Part shown: positions 1 through 10,888 of the stretch, one piece after another
Position numbering within the stretch: position 1 is the first letter of the stretch
Layout of the letters: every line of letters begins with the position of its first letter
Assembly (NCBI GenBank): GCA_021397845.1
Contig: CM038047.1
Location: 34,083,601 to 34,147,600, forward strand
DNA: 64,000 nucleotides
Direction of reading: 5' to 3'
Origin: Areca catechu
Taxonomy: Eukaryota; Streptophyta; Magnoliopsida; Arecales; Arecaceae
Position numbers and translations under genes: made by a program
Notes under the pieces: model-generated
Seen by the model: the letters and a program-made list of their open reading frames with translations, nothing else
Database searches by the model: none
Told to the model about the DNA's origin: nothing

Positions 1-238
1 GGATAGTAGTTTCATCCATCTCCTAGGCCAGGATTCCAAACCTTTATTTGTTTCCTAAATTCTATTTTATTTTGCCACACCATCTTCCAGGCCAGGATTC
101 CAAATCTTTATTTGTTTCCTGAATTCAGTTTTATTTTATCACATCAAGACATTCTGTTACACACACTACAAAAATTACTTTTCAAATATTTTTAGATTTT
201 ATAAATACATATATATTTTTCATATAATATAATTAACA
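1..238 (+). repeat. 3' part of the 5' LTR of copia-1
   Basis: This segment aligns by eye with 5617-5798 of the 3' LTR. It ends in AACA at 235-238, the expected complement of the TGTT start seen at 5130. It contains an extra internal duplication of the 'ccaggattccaaa...tttatttgttt' block (about 28-60 and 90-120), which the 3' LTR has only once. The initiator-methionine primer binding site normally found just inside a copia 5' LTR is not recognisable after 238. Confidence 0.75.
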
Positions 239-719
239 ATCTAAAGGAGATTCGATAAATATTTGTGTAGTGCATGCATATAGTTCTATATTAATATAAT
301 TATTTATACATAATTATAATTTATGTGCTTTGCATATTTATATTTATATATAAATTATATTTTATTTGATTAATTATAACATCCTTTTTATATTTTTGTG
401 TTGTATAAAATTAATCAAAATTCTCCATAAAACCTGTACTATGACATGTAAATTAATTTTCTAAAAAATAATACAAATAAATTAATCAAAGCTTTTAAGG
501 TTTAGAGATAAATAAATTAAATAAAAATCTTAACAAACCACAAATCCGATCGCTTTGGTAATCATTTTAATAAAATTTTAATTTTTTTTTAAAAAAAATC
601 ATGTAATATTTTAGAATCATATATAATAAATAAATAAATAAATAAAATATTAAATATTTTAAATATTTTTTTAATAAAATTATTTTTATTTTTCATACCT
701 TTTTCTTTGAACCTGACTT
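239..719. other. AT-rich leader of copia-1, nothing else recognised
   Basis: Between the 5' LTR end and the first gag-like codons the sequence is extremely AT-rich with runs of A, T and TAAA. I see no gene, RNA or structured repeat here. By position it is the untranslated leader of the copia element, expanded or decayed. Confidence 0.5.
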
Positions 720-1600
720 GAATCTAATGGCAATATTTAAGGATGATACAATTAGCCTAAAACTAGAAAGTTTGGTAGATCTTATTTTAGGAAATGATAA
801 AGCCAAATAAAGTTTTGGCTAACCACTTTAGATCTTTAATCAGTGATTGACCAGTCCACCAATTCTTCTAGTTCAACCATTCCAATTATCCCAGAAGAGG
901 ATTACATGTATAAAGGCAGAATCCATAGTACCCTTTCCGACTCACTCCATGACATTTACTTGTCAGCTAAGAGTGCAAAAAAATTATGGGATATCTTAGA
1001 ATCTAAGTATGGCCTTGATGATATCGGGATTGAACGATTCAATACTGCACCATTCCTTAGATATAACATGGTAGAAGACAAATCCATGAATGACCAGCTT
1101 CATTAATTTCAAGAGTACCTTAGAAAACTTCAAGCCAATGGAGATAAATTTTCTGAAGAATTCAAGATCTCTAGCCTTCTAGATAAGATGCCTCCTTCCT
1201 AGAATGGCTTTATCAAAGATTAGCTCTAAAAGTAAGGAGAGCTAATTCTAGCCTAACTTCTGAACTCAATTAGGATAGAAAACCAACACAGGTCCAAAAT
1301 CCAACAAATCAGAATTGAAGGGGTCCAAGCTAACCTGATCCAACAATACCAGATCAACAACAATACCAAACCAAAATCAAAATCTAGATTTCAACTAAAC
1401 CATCATCACTAGTCAAACCAACCTAACCGACCTAATCCAAATAAGTTCAAGCTTAAGGAGAAAACCTTCAAGACCAATAATACTAAATCCAACAAGTCTG
1501 TTCAAGGTCTAAGTGAAAGGTTCTACTTTATATGCGAAAGGACAAACCACCGTATGAAAGACTACTTTTACCGGAAGGAGCCTTTTCACAAATCTTTTGC
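720..1600 (+). pseudogene. copia-1 gag remnant (UBN2-type Gag with degenerate zinc knuckle)
   Basis: The longest open piece, 843-1106, reads like the Gag core of plant copia elements (UBN2 family): it has LSDSLHDIYLSAKSAKKLWD followed by LESKYGLDD. In this family Gag forms the virus-like particle that packages element RNA. About 1512-1570 a knuckle-like stretch reads FICERTNHRMKDYF, where the last cysteine of the Cx2Cx4Hx4C pattern is replaced by tyrosine and the first by phenylalanine. Stops interrupt the frame several times before and after, for example right after 1106. No protein is expected from it. Confidence 0.8.
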
Positions 1601-1679
1601 TTTCTCCGGCTCTCAAGCTCATATAATTAAAGGTCCAAAAGACTCCACCCACAGGTCGGTAAGCTTAAACCCTAAAGTT

Positions 1680-2760
1680 AATGTTACTTTTTTCAACCTT
1701 AATTAGTAGTTGGATTTAGGATTTAATGTTCATGTTTATTTTATTCGCTCCTGGTTTACTACTTTTCAGAACTCGAAGGTATGACTCTAAGAAACAACAA
1801 AGCCATCAGAATCATGGGACAAGGTCGAGACAACTTGAAGATAACAGGAAAAGTCTTCGTCTTGATGGATGTACTATATGTTCTAGATCTTAGAAAAAAT
1901 CTTGTTAGTGAGTCTCAACCAGTACAGAGAGAATACAAAATTATCCTTGATTGTAATAAAGTTATAATAACTAAGAATAATATCTTCATAGAAAAGAATA
2001 TGTTAGTGTAGACTTATTCAAATTAAATATAATATTTTTTTTTATTAATAAAGCTAAGAATCAAGTTTACTTTGTAAATGAAGCCAAACAAAATCTATAG
2101 CATGATAGGTTCGATCATGTACACTTGAAAACAAGTTAAACATATGATGAAGTTAAAACTAATTTCCAAATCAAACTTAGATATATCTAAGTATGAAATA
2201 TATACTAAATCTAAATAACCAAGAAAATCATTCAAATCAGTTAAAAAAATTCTTCAATCTTGAAGTTGGTACATAGTGACATATGTGACTCCACCAAGAC
2301 TGCAACCCGTAGTGACAATAGGTACATAATAACATTTATAGATGACTTTTCCAGATACTGCTATTATTATCTAATTAAATCTATGGATGAAACATTCAAT
2401 AAGTTTAAAATTTATAAAAGTAAAATAGAAAATCAATAAGAAAAGAAGCTTAAGATTCTTACATCTGATTAAAACAAAAATACTTTGAATGAATTCTCCT
2501 AGTTCTATCAAGAACAGGGTATAATTCATCAAGTGACTGCTCCTTACTCTCCACAGTCCAATGATATGGCTAAGCATAACAATCGTACCCCTTTAGATAT
2601 GATAAACGCTATGCTTATTAGTTCCAGCTTACCTAAGAACTTATGGAAAGAAGCTCTTTTATCTTCTTATTTCATCTTAAATAGGATACCTGTTAAGGAT
2701 AGTGGCAATACTCTTTATGAATTTTGAAAGGAAGGACTCTTAATCTAAATTTTCTCAAAG
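1680..2760 (+). pseudogene. copia-1 protease and integrase remnant
   Basis: At about 1705-1770 a reading frame gives LDLGFNVHVYFIRSWFTTFQ, which matches the usual copia protease start (LDSG...H), but the catalytic DSG has become DLG. The piece 1781-2011 continues the protease C-terminus (VLMDVLYVLDLRKNLVSESQ). After a decayed GAG-pre-integrase zone, 2533-2727 gives the end of the integrase core (MTAPYSPQSNDMAKHNNRTP, then LPKNLWKEAL), in which the usual catalytic E (NGxxER) is replaced. Protease cuts the polyprotein and integrase inserts the cDNA in intact relatives; both are dead here. Confidence 0.75.
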
Positions 2761-3159
2761 TGTGAGGGTACTTAGCCAAGGTTAATATTCTTAAATCTAA
2801 AAAAAAACAGGATCTGAGATTATAGATGCTGTATTTATAGGCTATGCCCAAAATAGCAATAACTACAGATTTTTAATAATAAAATTAGAGATTAGTGATA
2901 TAGCAGAAAACACAATCTTAGAAGCTAGAGATACTTCTTTTTTTGAGGATATATTTTCTTATAAAATTAGACTTCCAGTAAAATAAGGTTTAGATATTTA
3001 GATTCTGAATCAGTTGAACCTTAACTTAAACCTAAATTAAAAAAAAGTAAAAGAAAAGGAGTTAAAAATAATTTTGAAGAAGACTTCTTCATATTTTTAG
3101 TAGAAAGTGATCCTTCTATATATGATAAGGCGATGTCATTATCAGGATCATCATATTGA

Positions 3160-4642
3160 AAGGAAGCCATAAATAGTGAAGTTAAATCATTCCTAAAAAA
3201 TAAAACTTGGATTTTAACTGATTTACCTTCAGGAAATAAATTTATAAGAACAAAATGGATTTTTCAAAAGAAACTAAGACTAGATGCAACAATAAAAAGA
3301 TATAAAACTAAGTTAGTAATAAAAGAATTTAATCAAAAGAAAGAGATAGATTATTTTAACATCTATGCTCCTGTAGCTAGAATAACAATGCTAAAAACTT
3401 TAATAGATTTAGCCTTAATTCATAAATTAACAATCCATCAAATAGATATAAAAACTGCATTCTTAAATAGAAATTAGAAGAAGAAATATATGTAAACCAA
3501 TATCAAGGATTTGAAGTAAAAGGATAAAAACATAAGGTATATAAACTAATTAAATCATTTTATGATTTAAAACAAGCTCCTAGATAATGGTATATTAAGT
3601 TTGATGAAATTATCTTAAAAAATAATTTTAAAATAAATGAATATGATAAATGTATATATTATAAAAGACATGTTACATACTTTATAATATTATGTTTATA
3701 TATAGATGATATTTTATTATTTGGAACGTCGATTAAAGTAATTCAAGAAACTAAAAGTTGTCTATCAAATAATTTTGATATAAAAAATTTAGGAAAAGCC
3801 GATATAATTTGAAGAATAAAGCTTAAAAGAGTAGATAATGGAATAACAATAAGCCTAGCACATTCAATAAAAATGCTAAAAAATTTTAAATATTTTAATC
3901 TAAATCCTATCTTTATCCCATGTGATCATAATTCTCACTTAATTAAAAGTTTAGAAGAACTTATTAAATAATTAAAATATTTTCAAAAGATAGAATCCCT
4001 ATTATATATTTCAAATAGAATCCGTCTAGATACAACTTATGCTGTAGGCAAACTGAATAGGTAAACTAGTAATTCTAGTGAAGAACATTGAAAAACTCTA
4101 AAAAGAATCTTTAAATATCTTAAAGAAATCTTAAATTACTTTCTAGTATATTCAAATAATCTAGAAGAACTTGAGGGTTATAATGATGCTAATTGGATAA
4201 CAAATAGCTTAGATGTTAAGTCCACTACTGGATATCTTTTCTTATTAGGAGCTGCAGTATCTTGAAATTCTTGTAAATAAATAATAATTACTAGAAGTAT
4301 ATTATAATCTGAGTTGATCGTTCTTGACACTGCATACATTGAAACATAATGGCTAAAAGACTAATAAATGATATAAATTCTTTTCTACTAAAAATTTTAA
4401 AAATAATATTAAATTATTATTGCAGAGCTTTAATTAATCTATTAAATCAACAGATAACTAATAAAAAGATAAATAATCATATCCTGACTAGGTATAAATC
4501 TATAAGAAGTAAAATGAAAGATGTGATATCACTTCAATTCATAAGATTAAAAAATAATTTGGTTAATCTTTTGATCAAAGACCTTTCAAAGACTACGATA
4601 TATAAGACATCAAGGGAGATGGGACTTAAGTCTATACATTAG
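3160..4642 (+). pseudogene. copia-1 reverse transcriptase and RNase H remnant
   Basis: From about 3200 the RVT_2 (copia) reverse transcriptase can be followed through stops: IRTKWIFQKK, then FNIYAPVARITMLKTL, then IHQIDIKTAFLN. The polymerase box LYIDDILL is present at about 3695-3722. RNase H follows (VKSTTGYLFLLGAA near 4215-4260), and 4349-4642 is the still open tail, matching the end of copia polyproteins (VISLQFIRLKNNLVNLLIKD...YKTSREMGLK). Numerous in-frame stops make this a pseudogene. The bases after 4642 up to the 3' LTR are untranslated. Confidence 0.85.
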
Positions 4643-5129
4643 TCACCAAAGTGGACTCCTACCGTCATGGCGATCTCATGGTTAAAGTTCAAAGAAAAAC
4701 CATATCTAAGATGATATCTAAGAGTACCAATTTAAAGTATGTCTCCATATCATCTCTATGGTGTGGTATTTTATTATGACGATTAGCTTGAACATAACTT
4801 TTAATAGATCCAAGACTAAAAATCTAGCAAGGTACGATTCCGTTGCACGTATCCGTGAAGAATTTATCTTAATAAAAATAGTCGTAAGGCCATGACTATG
4901 GAATTAAGACAAATCTCTAGTAACTCATGACAATCAATGCAAGCGCATGATTTAGATAGCACTATCCCGCCTTTTAATCAGTTCGTTTTTATACTGCGTA
5001 TATTTTATACTAAATGCAAGTTCAAACCTAGAAAGTACTTATACTAAGCATAGTAAAAATCCAAAGTTTTATTATTTAAATTATTTAATAAATTTAAATA
5101 TTTTATAAGTTTTGAAACTTGAGGAGGAT
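4643..5129 (+). other. 3' untranslated part and polypurine tract of copia-1
   Basis: No coding potential is seen. The purine-rich string gaggagga at 5121-5128 sits directly before the LTR start at 5130, as expected for the polypurine tract that primes plus-strand DNA synthesis in LTR elements. Confidence 0.6.
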
Positions 5130-5798
5130 TGTTATCATTTTGAAGTTTCAAAACTCCATGCACGATGCATGCATTACACAGAGAGAGCCAGCATGCGCAG
5201 AGCAAATAGACAGTCATTCTATCTCCGCATGAAGCCATTTCGACCATTTTTTTCTTTTAATTTATTTTAATTTATTTGTTTAAATGCCTTCAAGTGGCTC
5301 TTTTGGGGCATTTTGGTCTTTGTTGGGTATTGGGGGCCTATATAAAGGCCCCTCTACCTAGCTTAGACTGCATGGAAAAAAAAATATTTCCTTTCTCCTC
5401 TAAAGTTCTCTACTTCCAATTCCTTCTTATTCATATTTCTTTTCAATTTTCCAAAATTCCTTTTAAATCTATTTTGGATTGAAGATGAATTGATCAGTTT
5501 TTGTTCAAGATCGTGCCACCAGCAAACATTAGAGTGTTAACTTCTAGGTTATACCTTGGAAGAGAGTGAGAGGTCCAGTTATCCTTCGCACAAGAAAGAA
5601 AGCCGAATCTCCTTTGGAATAGTAGTTTCATCCGCCTTTCTAAGCCAGGATTCCAAGTTTTTGTTTATTTTATAAATTCTATTTTGTTTTATCACACCAA
5701 GATATTTTTTGCACACACCATGAAAATTACTTTTCAAATATTTTTAGATTTTATAAATATAAATATATATATATATATTCCCTATAGTATAATTAATA
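5130..5798 (+). repeat. 3' LTR of copia-1 (669 bp) with TATA box
   Basis: The LTR starts TGTTATCA after the polypurine tract and ends AATTAATA, probably from AATTAACA as in the 5' copy. A clear TATA box (ctatataaagg) lies at about 5338-5348, a normal position for the retrotransposon promoter. Its right edge abuts sequence that continues toward the C2/GRAM exon. Because that host gene is on the opposite strand, a transcript starting in this LTR would run antisense through the gene's first coding exon. Confidence 0.8.
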
Positions 5799-6282
5799 GA
5801 AACTTGACCCTCTAACCATACAGTCACAGCATGCTTATTATCAGAAATCTCCATTCATTTCTTCTTCATACTTAGACATTTACAGCACATGACAATGTTA
5901 AATCTATTTACTATTTTAATCATGAAAAGCCTGACAGAACATCAGATAAATTTGACACAATGAACAAATGGTTGGATCAAAACGGCTGCTAGCCTACCCT
6001 TTATATCCTGGATCACTTGGAAAACGTGAATCATGAATCAGAAACCTAAATTTCAACAAGGAGACGAACATATTCAATTGCAGAACGTAGATAGCAAAAC
6101 AGCACATAGATAGATTGCTCAATATTCAGTAAAACTGTAATCAAGGAAAACTATTATGAAGCTCAATTGGTGGCAACTAACTTCAAATATCAAAATAAAA
6201 AAAATAAAGATCACACAAGTGCCAAACAAAACACATATAAAAATCCACTAATATAAAAAAGATATTAAGAGAGATATATTAC
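5799..6282 (-). other. Intron 1 sequence of the C2/GRAM gene (right part)
   Basis: This stretch lies between the copia 3' LTR and the splice donor of the C2 exon at 6281-6282. It is AT-rich, has no open reading frame of note and no exon-like similarity to the C2/GRAM family. It is inferred to be the intron part next to exon 1. Confidence 0.6.
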
Positions 6283-6631
6283 CATAGTCCCTGCTCTTAG
6301 ACTTCTTGTTCTTGGGCTGCAACTGATACCATTGCGTCCAAAGTGAAAGATCATCTGTGTCCAAGATCTTCAACAATGGCACCTTGACCTGTCCCAGGAA
6401 ATCATCACTGAAGACCTTGTCTTCATCCAATACATAGACAATGAGTTCCTCGTTTGGGTCCCCGACGAGGAAGCTGAGCTCCTCATTCCATACAGGGTTC
6501 GAGTTCTTCTTGATCACCTTAGTTTTCGCTCGTTGTTTTCCGAGCTGTAATTTGACGTAGGGATCACTTGGGCCGTTGAGACCCATCGCCTGGAGGTTAC
6601 GGGCTTCCATAACATGCACCAGGAGCTTCAT
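6283..6631 (-). CDS. C2 and GRAM domain-containing protein, first coding exon (C2 domain)
   Basis: The start codon at 6631 opens an N-terminal C2 domain: MKLLVHVMEARNL, then GPSDPYVKLQLGKQRAKTKV, then NPVWNEELSF and VLDEDKVFSDDFLGQVKVPL. The aspartates expected to bind calcium are in place (SDPYV and DEDKVFSDD). C2 domains of this type bind membrane phospholipids in a calcium-dependent way. The sequence strongly resembles the start of the plant 'C2 and GRAM domain-containing protein' family (Arabidopsis At1g03370 type), which continues with GRAM and VASt-like domains absent from this window. The exon ends at a good donor (ATG|GTAATA, GT at 6282-6281), leaving a codon split after its first base. 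The next exon must be left of position 1, so the intron exceeds 6.2 kb and contains copia-1. Function beyond lipid binding is not known to me. Confidence 0.85.
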
Positions 6632-7230
6632 TGTGAAGAACTATCAAACAATAGGAGCTAAAGATTGATGGGAAAAATCATAAGTGAGGAAGATCAATTA
6701 AAAAAGGAATTTTTTTTTCGAAGAGAAAGAAGAACAGATGACGATAGATTGCATTCACCACAGAATAAATTACCGAAAACAATTAAAAAAACTCTCTTTC
6801 AGCTGCTAAAAACCCTAATTCCTTATGCCCATCCAATCCGACATGACCCAGCAAAAACCCCAACTTGACTTAAATCCAGTGGAGAGCTACAGGAAGAGCG
6901 ACACCGATGAGAGCGACGAGACAAAAGCGAAACAGGGAAAACCCGATATCGAACTTATCGACCACAGGAATTCCAAAGGCCCCTCCACGGATTTGATCAA
7001 AAAACAAAGAAATCGGCGACGGAAATGATCACAGGAGAGGGCTTTTCGTGAGAATACGACAGGAAGCAACGAGATGATGACGGATTTTTATTCCAGATTT
7101 GGCTATTCATAAAAAAAAAAACCCTTCTTTCTACACGAGGTTGTCGAAAATTTATGAGTTGGGACTGGCAGGAGGTGGGGAAGGCTGGGAGGGGAGAAGG
7201 AAGGTCTCCCTCCACTCCGTTTCAAGTTTA
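6632..7230 (-). promoter_or_regulatory. Probable 5' leader and promoter-proximal region of the C2/GRAM gene
   Basis: Upstream of the start codon on the minus strand is a pyrimidine-rich region (many ctctc, tctttt and ttcctt runs) typical of plant gene leaders, perhaps with a leader intron. Several short open frames cross it on both strands, but none shows a known domain. The transcription start cannot be placed from sequence alone. Confidence 0.4.
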
Positions 7231-7439
7231 ATTAAATTAATTTCGATCGTTTTTATAATTTATGATTATTAATTAAACGGACCAATTTGGGTTGCCGACT
7301 TAGTAGGAAATCAATCCGTCTTTTATGGACGAAATGGCATCAGACGATTGGTGCGACGATGGTCGTAACATGCCAATGTCAAGGCTCCACTCTCATCTTT
7401 GTTTGGAGATTTAATTAATTTTTCAAGAGATCACCCCCA
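7231..7439. other. Spacer between C2/GRAM gene and Tat element A
   Basis: AT-rich, non-coding. No LTR of element A is recognisable here, so the element appears truncated on its left side somewhere close to 7440. Promoter elements of the C2/GRAM gene could lie here. Confidence 0.4.
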
Positions 7440-8600
7440 GTTTTTCATAGATTCGGTCATCTCATGACCACCATGCCTTTCCACCAGATCGACAAGCAGG
7501 GGATCATGGTGAAAAGAAAAGGGTCCGGCGATCTCCCTCTGTTTCTTCTAGAAGCTTTGTATCAGAAGGGGCTAGGCAGAGAGATATCAACTATGAATTT
7601 GAAGAGAAATTCAAATCTATGCAAGCACAGATAGCAAGAATTTCATATTTGAGAAGGAACGATGAGGTCATCACCTTCAACTCTTAGCCCCTTTTTTGAT
7701 CATATTATGGATGAAGTCATCCCCAGGCACTTCAAGATCCCACAGTTAAAAGCTTATGATGGGACTTCAGATCCTCTCGACCATCTGGAGAGCTATAAGG
7801 CTCATATGATGGTGCAAGGAGCAACAGATGCTCTTTAATGCCTTGCTTTTCCTGCTACTCTGAAGAGATCCGCTCGAATGTGGTATTCGAGCTTACCTCC
7901 AAGGACAATTCACTCCTTCGCTGAGTTAGAGCGACATTTTGTCCGCACTTCAGGACGTGCCAAAAGATGCCGCACAACACCGACAGTTTGTTTCTTTTCT
8001 AGCAACAAGAAGAAGAAAATTTGAAGGAATTTGTTCACCGCTTCAATTCGGCCACTTTGAAAATCCCAAACCTGAATGAGCATGTAGCCATGTCTACTTT
8101 GAAAAAATGATTAAAGTCGTCCAGGTTCACTTTTTTCCTAGACAAAAGATTCCCAGTGAACTATACCGAACTGCTGGCAAGGGCTCAGAAGTATGTTGCC
8201 GCTGAGAAGCAAGCGGTAAGCTGAAGACTTGCAGAAAGAAGATATCCTTCTAAGAAGAAGAGTGCTAGAGGGCCGAACATGCCAGCATCCTTTAACAACG
8301 CTTCGGTCCCCAGGCGCAGCCCCAGATCCAAGCAGCAGAATAACCGGTTCGATGCCTACACACCCCTCAACTTGTCTAGGGAGAAGATTCTGCTGGAGAT
8401 TGAAAAAGAAAAATATTTTTAAAGGTCACGTCCCCTGAAGACATCTGCAAAAACAAGGGATAAAAGCAAGTACTGTCGATTCAACCGGGATCATGGCCAT
8501 AACATAGAGGAATGTTTCTAGCTTCAGGATGCCATTGAGGACCTAATAAAAAGAGGATTTTTGGGAAAGTACGTCAACCGCCCATAAACTCAAGCCGAAG
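7440..8600 (+). pseudogene. Tat element A gag remnant
   Basis: Readable Gag pieces include VIPRHFKIPQLKAYDGTSDP, LDHLESYKAHMMVQGATDAL, LAFPATLKRSARMWYSSLPP and later YTELLARAQKYVAAEKQAVS. These match the retrotransposon Gag domain of Tat elements. A knuckle-like stretch near 8465-8520 (KYCRFNRDHGHNIEECF) keeps both cysteines, but the first histidine is asparagine. Several stops (for example TTTAATGCC at 7836 and TGA at 8108) and frame changes kill it. Elements B and C keep the same order of blocks. Confidence 0.8.
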
Positions 8601-8635
8601 CAACTGCCATTCCAAGAATATCTGATGAAGCCGAT

Positions 8636-9172
8636 TTGCCACACCAAAAATCAACTGATGGGAATGTTGGTATGCTTCATCGGTCATCTACTTGGGATGT
8701 TGAAGTTGAGGAGAATATCCCAAAAAGGTTCAAAGGGAAAAACTCTATTACTTTTACCGATGAGGATATTCAAGGAATACAACTTCCACATGATGACCCT
8801 GTAGTGGTCTCGGCTGTTATTGCCAAATTTGATGTAAAAAAAAATTTAATTGATAAGGGAAGCTCAGTTGATGAGTTGCTGTATAATGATTTTCTTCGGA
8901 TGAGATTATCTGGAAGTGAATTGCGAAGGTCTCTCATTCCAATAACTGGTTTTGGTGAAAATCAAGTTGGGATTGAGGGTAAAATGGTCTTGCCCGTAAC
9001 TTTTGGGTCCGAACCATTCCAAAAGACTCTTCCTATCAATTTTATTGTGGCTAGAATGTCTTCAGCTTATAATGCAATTTTAGGGCATCCATCATTGAAT
9101 AAGTTCGGAGCCATAGTCTCAACATATCACCTGTTGGTTCAGTTTCCTTCAGGACGGGCATTGGAGAAGTAA
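8636..9172 (+). pseudogene. Tat element A protease region
   Basis: An open stretch of 178 codons covers the aspartic protease: DDPVVVSAVIAKFDVKKNLI, then DKGSSVDELLYNDFLRM, then GFGENQVGIEGKMVLPVTFG and YNAILGHPSLNKFG. The active site, D(T/N/S)GSS in relatives, is DKGSS here, so the catalytic D is kept but the second residue is unusual. In active elements this enzyme processes the Gag-Pol polyprotein. It is the best preserved sense part of element A. Confidence 0.75.
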
Positions 9173-9201
9173 GGGGAGATCAAAGGATCGCTCACTAGTG
9201 T

Positions 9202-10112
9202 TTGATGATTCAAAATAAACAAGCATCCAAGCCTTTAGCATTTGACCAGCTGGATCCGAGAGACGAATCCGAAGATTCTAGAGAACCAGTACAGAAGACA
9301 CTTTTTGTGCCATTATCCGAAAACGACCCTACCAAACTCTTACAAATTGGCAACCTGCTTGACGAAGAATCCAAGGTAAAACTAATCTCTTTTCTTCGAG
9401 ATAATGCTGATATTTTTGCTTGGACAGCTTTGGATATGCCTGGAATTCCACTCGATGTGATCACACATCGCCTAGAAATCTCTCCCAACTATAAGCCTGT
9501 GCAGCAGAAGAAGAGGAATTTTGCTCCAGAAAGGTAGAAGGCTATTGATGAAAAAGTTTATAAACTCCTTGAAGCTAACTTCATAAAAGATGTCCAATAT
9601 CCGAATTGGCTGGCGAATGTGGTCATGGTGAAAAAATCAAATGGCAAGTGGAGATTTGCATAGATTATACGGATCTCAACAAGGCATGTCCGAAGGACAA
9701 TTTTCCTTTGTCAAAAATTGATCAGCTAGTTGATGCTACGGCTGGTTATCAGTTGTTAAGTTTTATGGATGCCTTATCAGGCTATAACCAGATCTGAATG
9801 GATCCTGAAGATGAAGAGAAGACTGCTTTTGTTACAGAGAAAGGGCTTTACTGTTATAAAGTGATGCCATTTGATTTGAAGAATGCTGGGGCAACTTTCC
9901 AAAGGCTCATCAACAAAGTCTTCAAAAATCAGATTGGGAGAAATATAAAAGCTTATGTTGACGATATGATTATGAAAAGTCTTCATAAGTCTGATCACAA
10001 TGCAGATCTAAAGAAGTCTTTTGATGCTCTCAGACATCATCAGATGAGGTTGAATCCTACCAAATGTGTCTTCGGTATAACTTCTAGTAAGTTTCTGAGA
10101 TACTTGGGATAC
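9202..10112 (+). pseudogene. Tat element A linker and reverse transcriptase (truncated)
   Basis: 9202-9537 encodes the acidic linker (QLDPRDESED, IFAWTALDMPGIPLDVITHR, KKRNFAPER). Reverse transcriptase follows with DYTDLNKACPKDNF, QLLSFMDALSGYNQI, LYCYKVMPFDLKNAGATFQR and the catalytic YVDDM at about 9955-9969. Stops include TAG at 9661 and TGA at 9796, the latter probably an arginine CGA turned TGA. After SSKFL the frame runs directly into integrase sequence at about 10112, so the thumb, connection and both RNase H domains are missing. Confidence 0.85.
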
Positions 10113-10888
10113 AATGGGGAACTGACATTCTTGGTCCATTTCCTCCAGCTTCTGGACAGCGAAAATTTCTTATAGTAGTTATTGATTATTTTACTAAATG
10201 GGTCGAAGCCGAAGCATTGACATAGATTACTGAAGTAAAAGTTAAAAATTTTGTGAGATATTTCATCATCTTCCATTTCAGAATTCCTTATTCTATAATA
10301 ACTGACAATGAAAGATAGTTTGATAACCCGAAATTCATGAGCTTCTGCATCCAGTATCACATTCTTCATAAACTCACTTCAATGGCACATCCTCAATGTA
10401 ATGGAGAAGCTGAAGTGACAAACATGACTATTCTTCATGGTCTTAAAACCAGATTGAATGATGTTAAAGGATCATGGGCCGATGAGTTAAACTCAATTCT
10501 TTGGGCATATCGAACTACTCTCAGAACAGCTACTGGTGAATCTCTATTTCATCTATCTTATGGTACCGAAGCGGTCCTTCCCATAGAGGTCTCTTTGCAA
10601 TCTTTATGGATTGATCACTACGAAGAGCCCGAAAATTCTGAACGCCGAAGAGTTGACCTGGATTTATTACAAAGCACATGACTTCAGGTACAGTTGAAAA
10701 TGACTGTGTATCAGCAGAAAATGGCAAGATACTACAACTCTCGTGTAAAAGAACGGACTTTTCGTCCTGAAGATCTAGTTCTGTGAAAGTCTGAAGTATT
10801 CAAACCAACTGAACAGGGTAAACTCTCTCCTACATGGGAAGGACCATACCGAATCATTGAGGTTATTTGACCTGGAGCTTATCGGTTG
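10112..10888 (+). pseudogene. Tat element A integrase remnant
   Basis: Reading starts inside the integrase core (LGPFPPASGQRKF read with a frame change, then DYFTKWVEAEAL, TDNER, stop, FDNPKF) and continues to MAHPQCNGEAEVTNMTILHG, WADELNSILWAYRTTLRTAT, LSYGTEAVLPIEVSL and the C-terminal KLSPTWEGPYRI. The catalytic D, D and E positions can be located. The frame stops at 10193 and 10316. The C-terminus is cut by the solo LTR and resumes at 12379-12440 (LETLEGILLPRPWNVQNLRKYY). Confidence 0.85.

Larger units (their letters stand above)
1..5798 (+). mobile_element. Decayed Ty1/copia LTR retrotransposon (copia-1), left end outside window
   Basis: Order on the + strand is end of 5' LTR, gag, protease, integrase, reverse transcriptase, RNase H, polypurine tract, 3' LTR, which is the copia order with integrase before reverse transcriptase. 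Bases 3-238 match 5617-5798 (both carry the stretch beginning atagtagtttcatcc and end in aattaaca or aattaata), so they are the 3' parts of the two LTRs. All coding regions hold many stops and frameshifts, so the element cannot move by itself. The base composition is AT-rich, consistent with long decay. It lies left of the first coding exon of the C2/GRAM gene and is inferred to sit in that gene's first coding intron. The first bases after the 3' LTR are GAAAC; the matching left target duplication is outside the window. The lineage within copia was not resolved. Confidence 0.9.
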
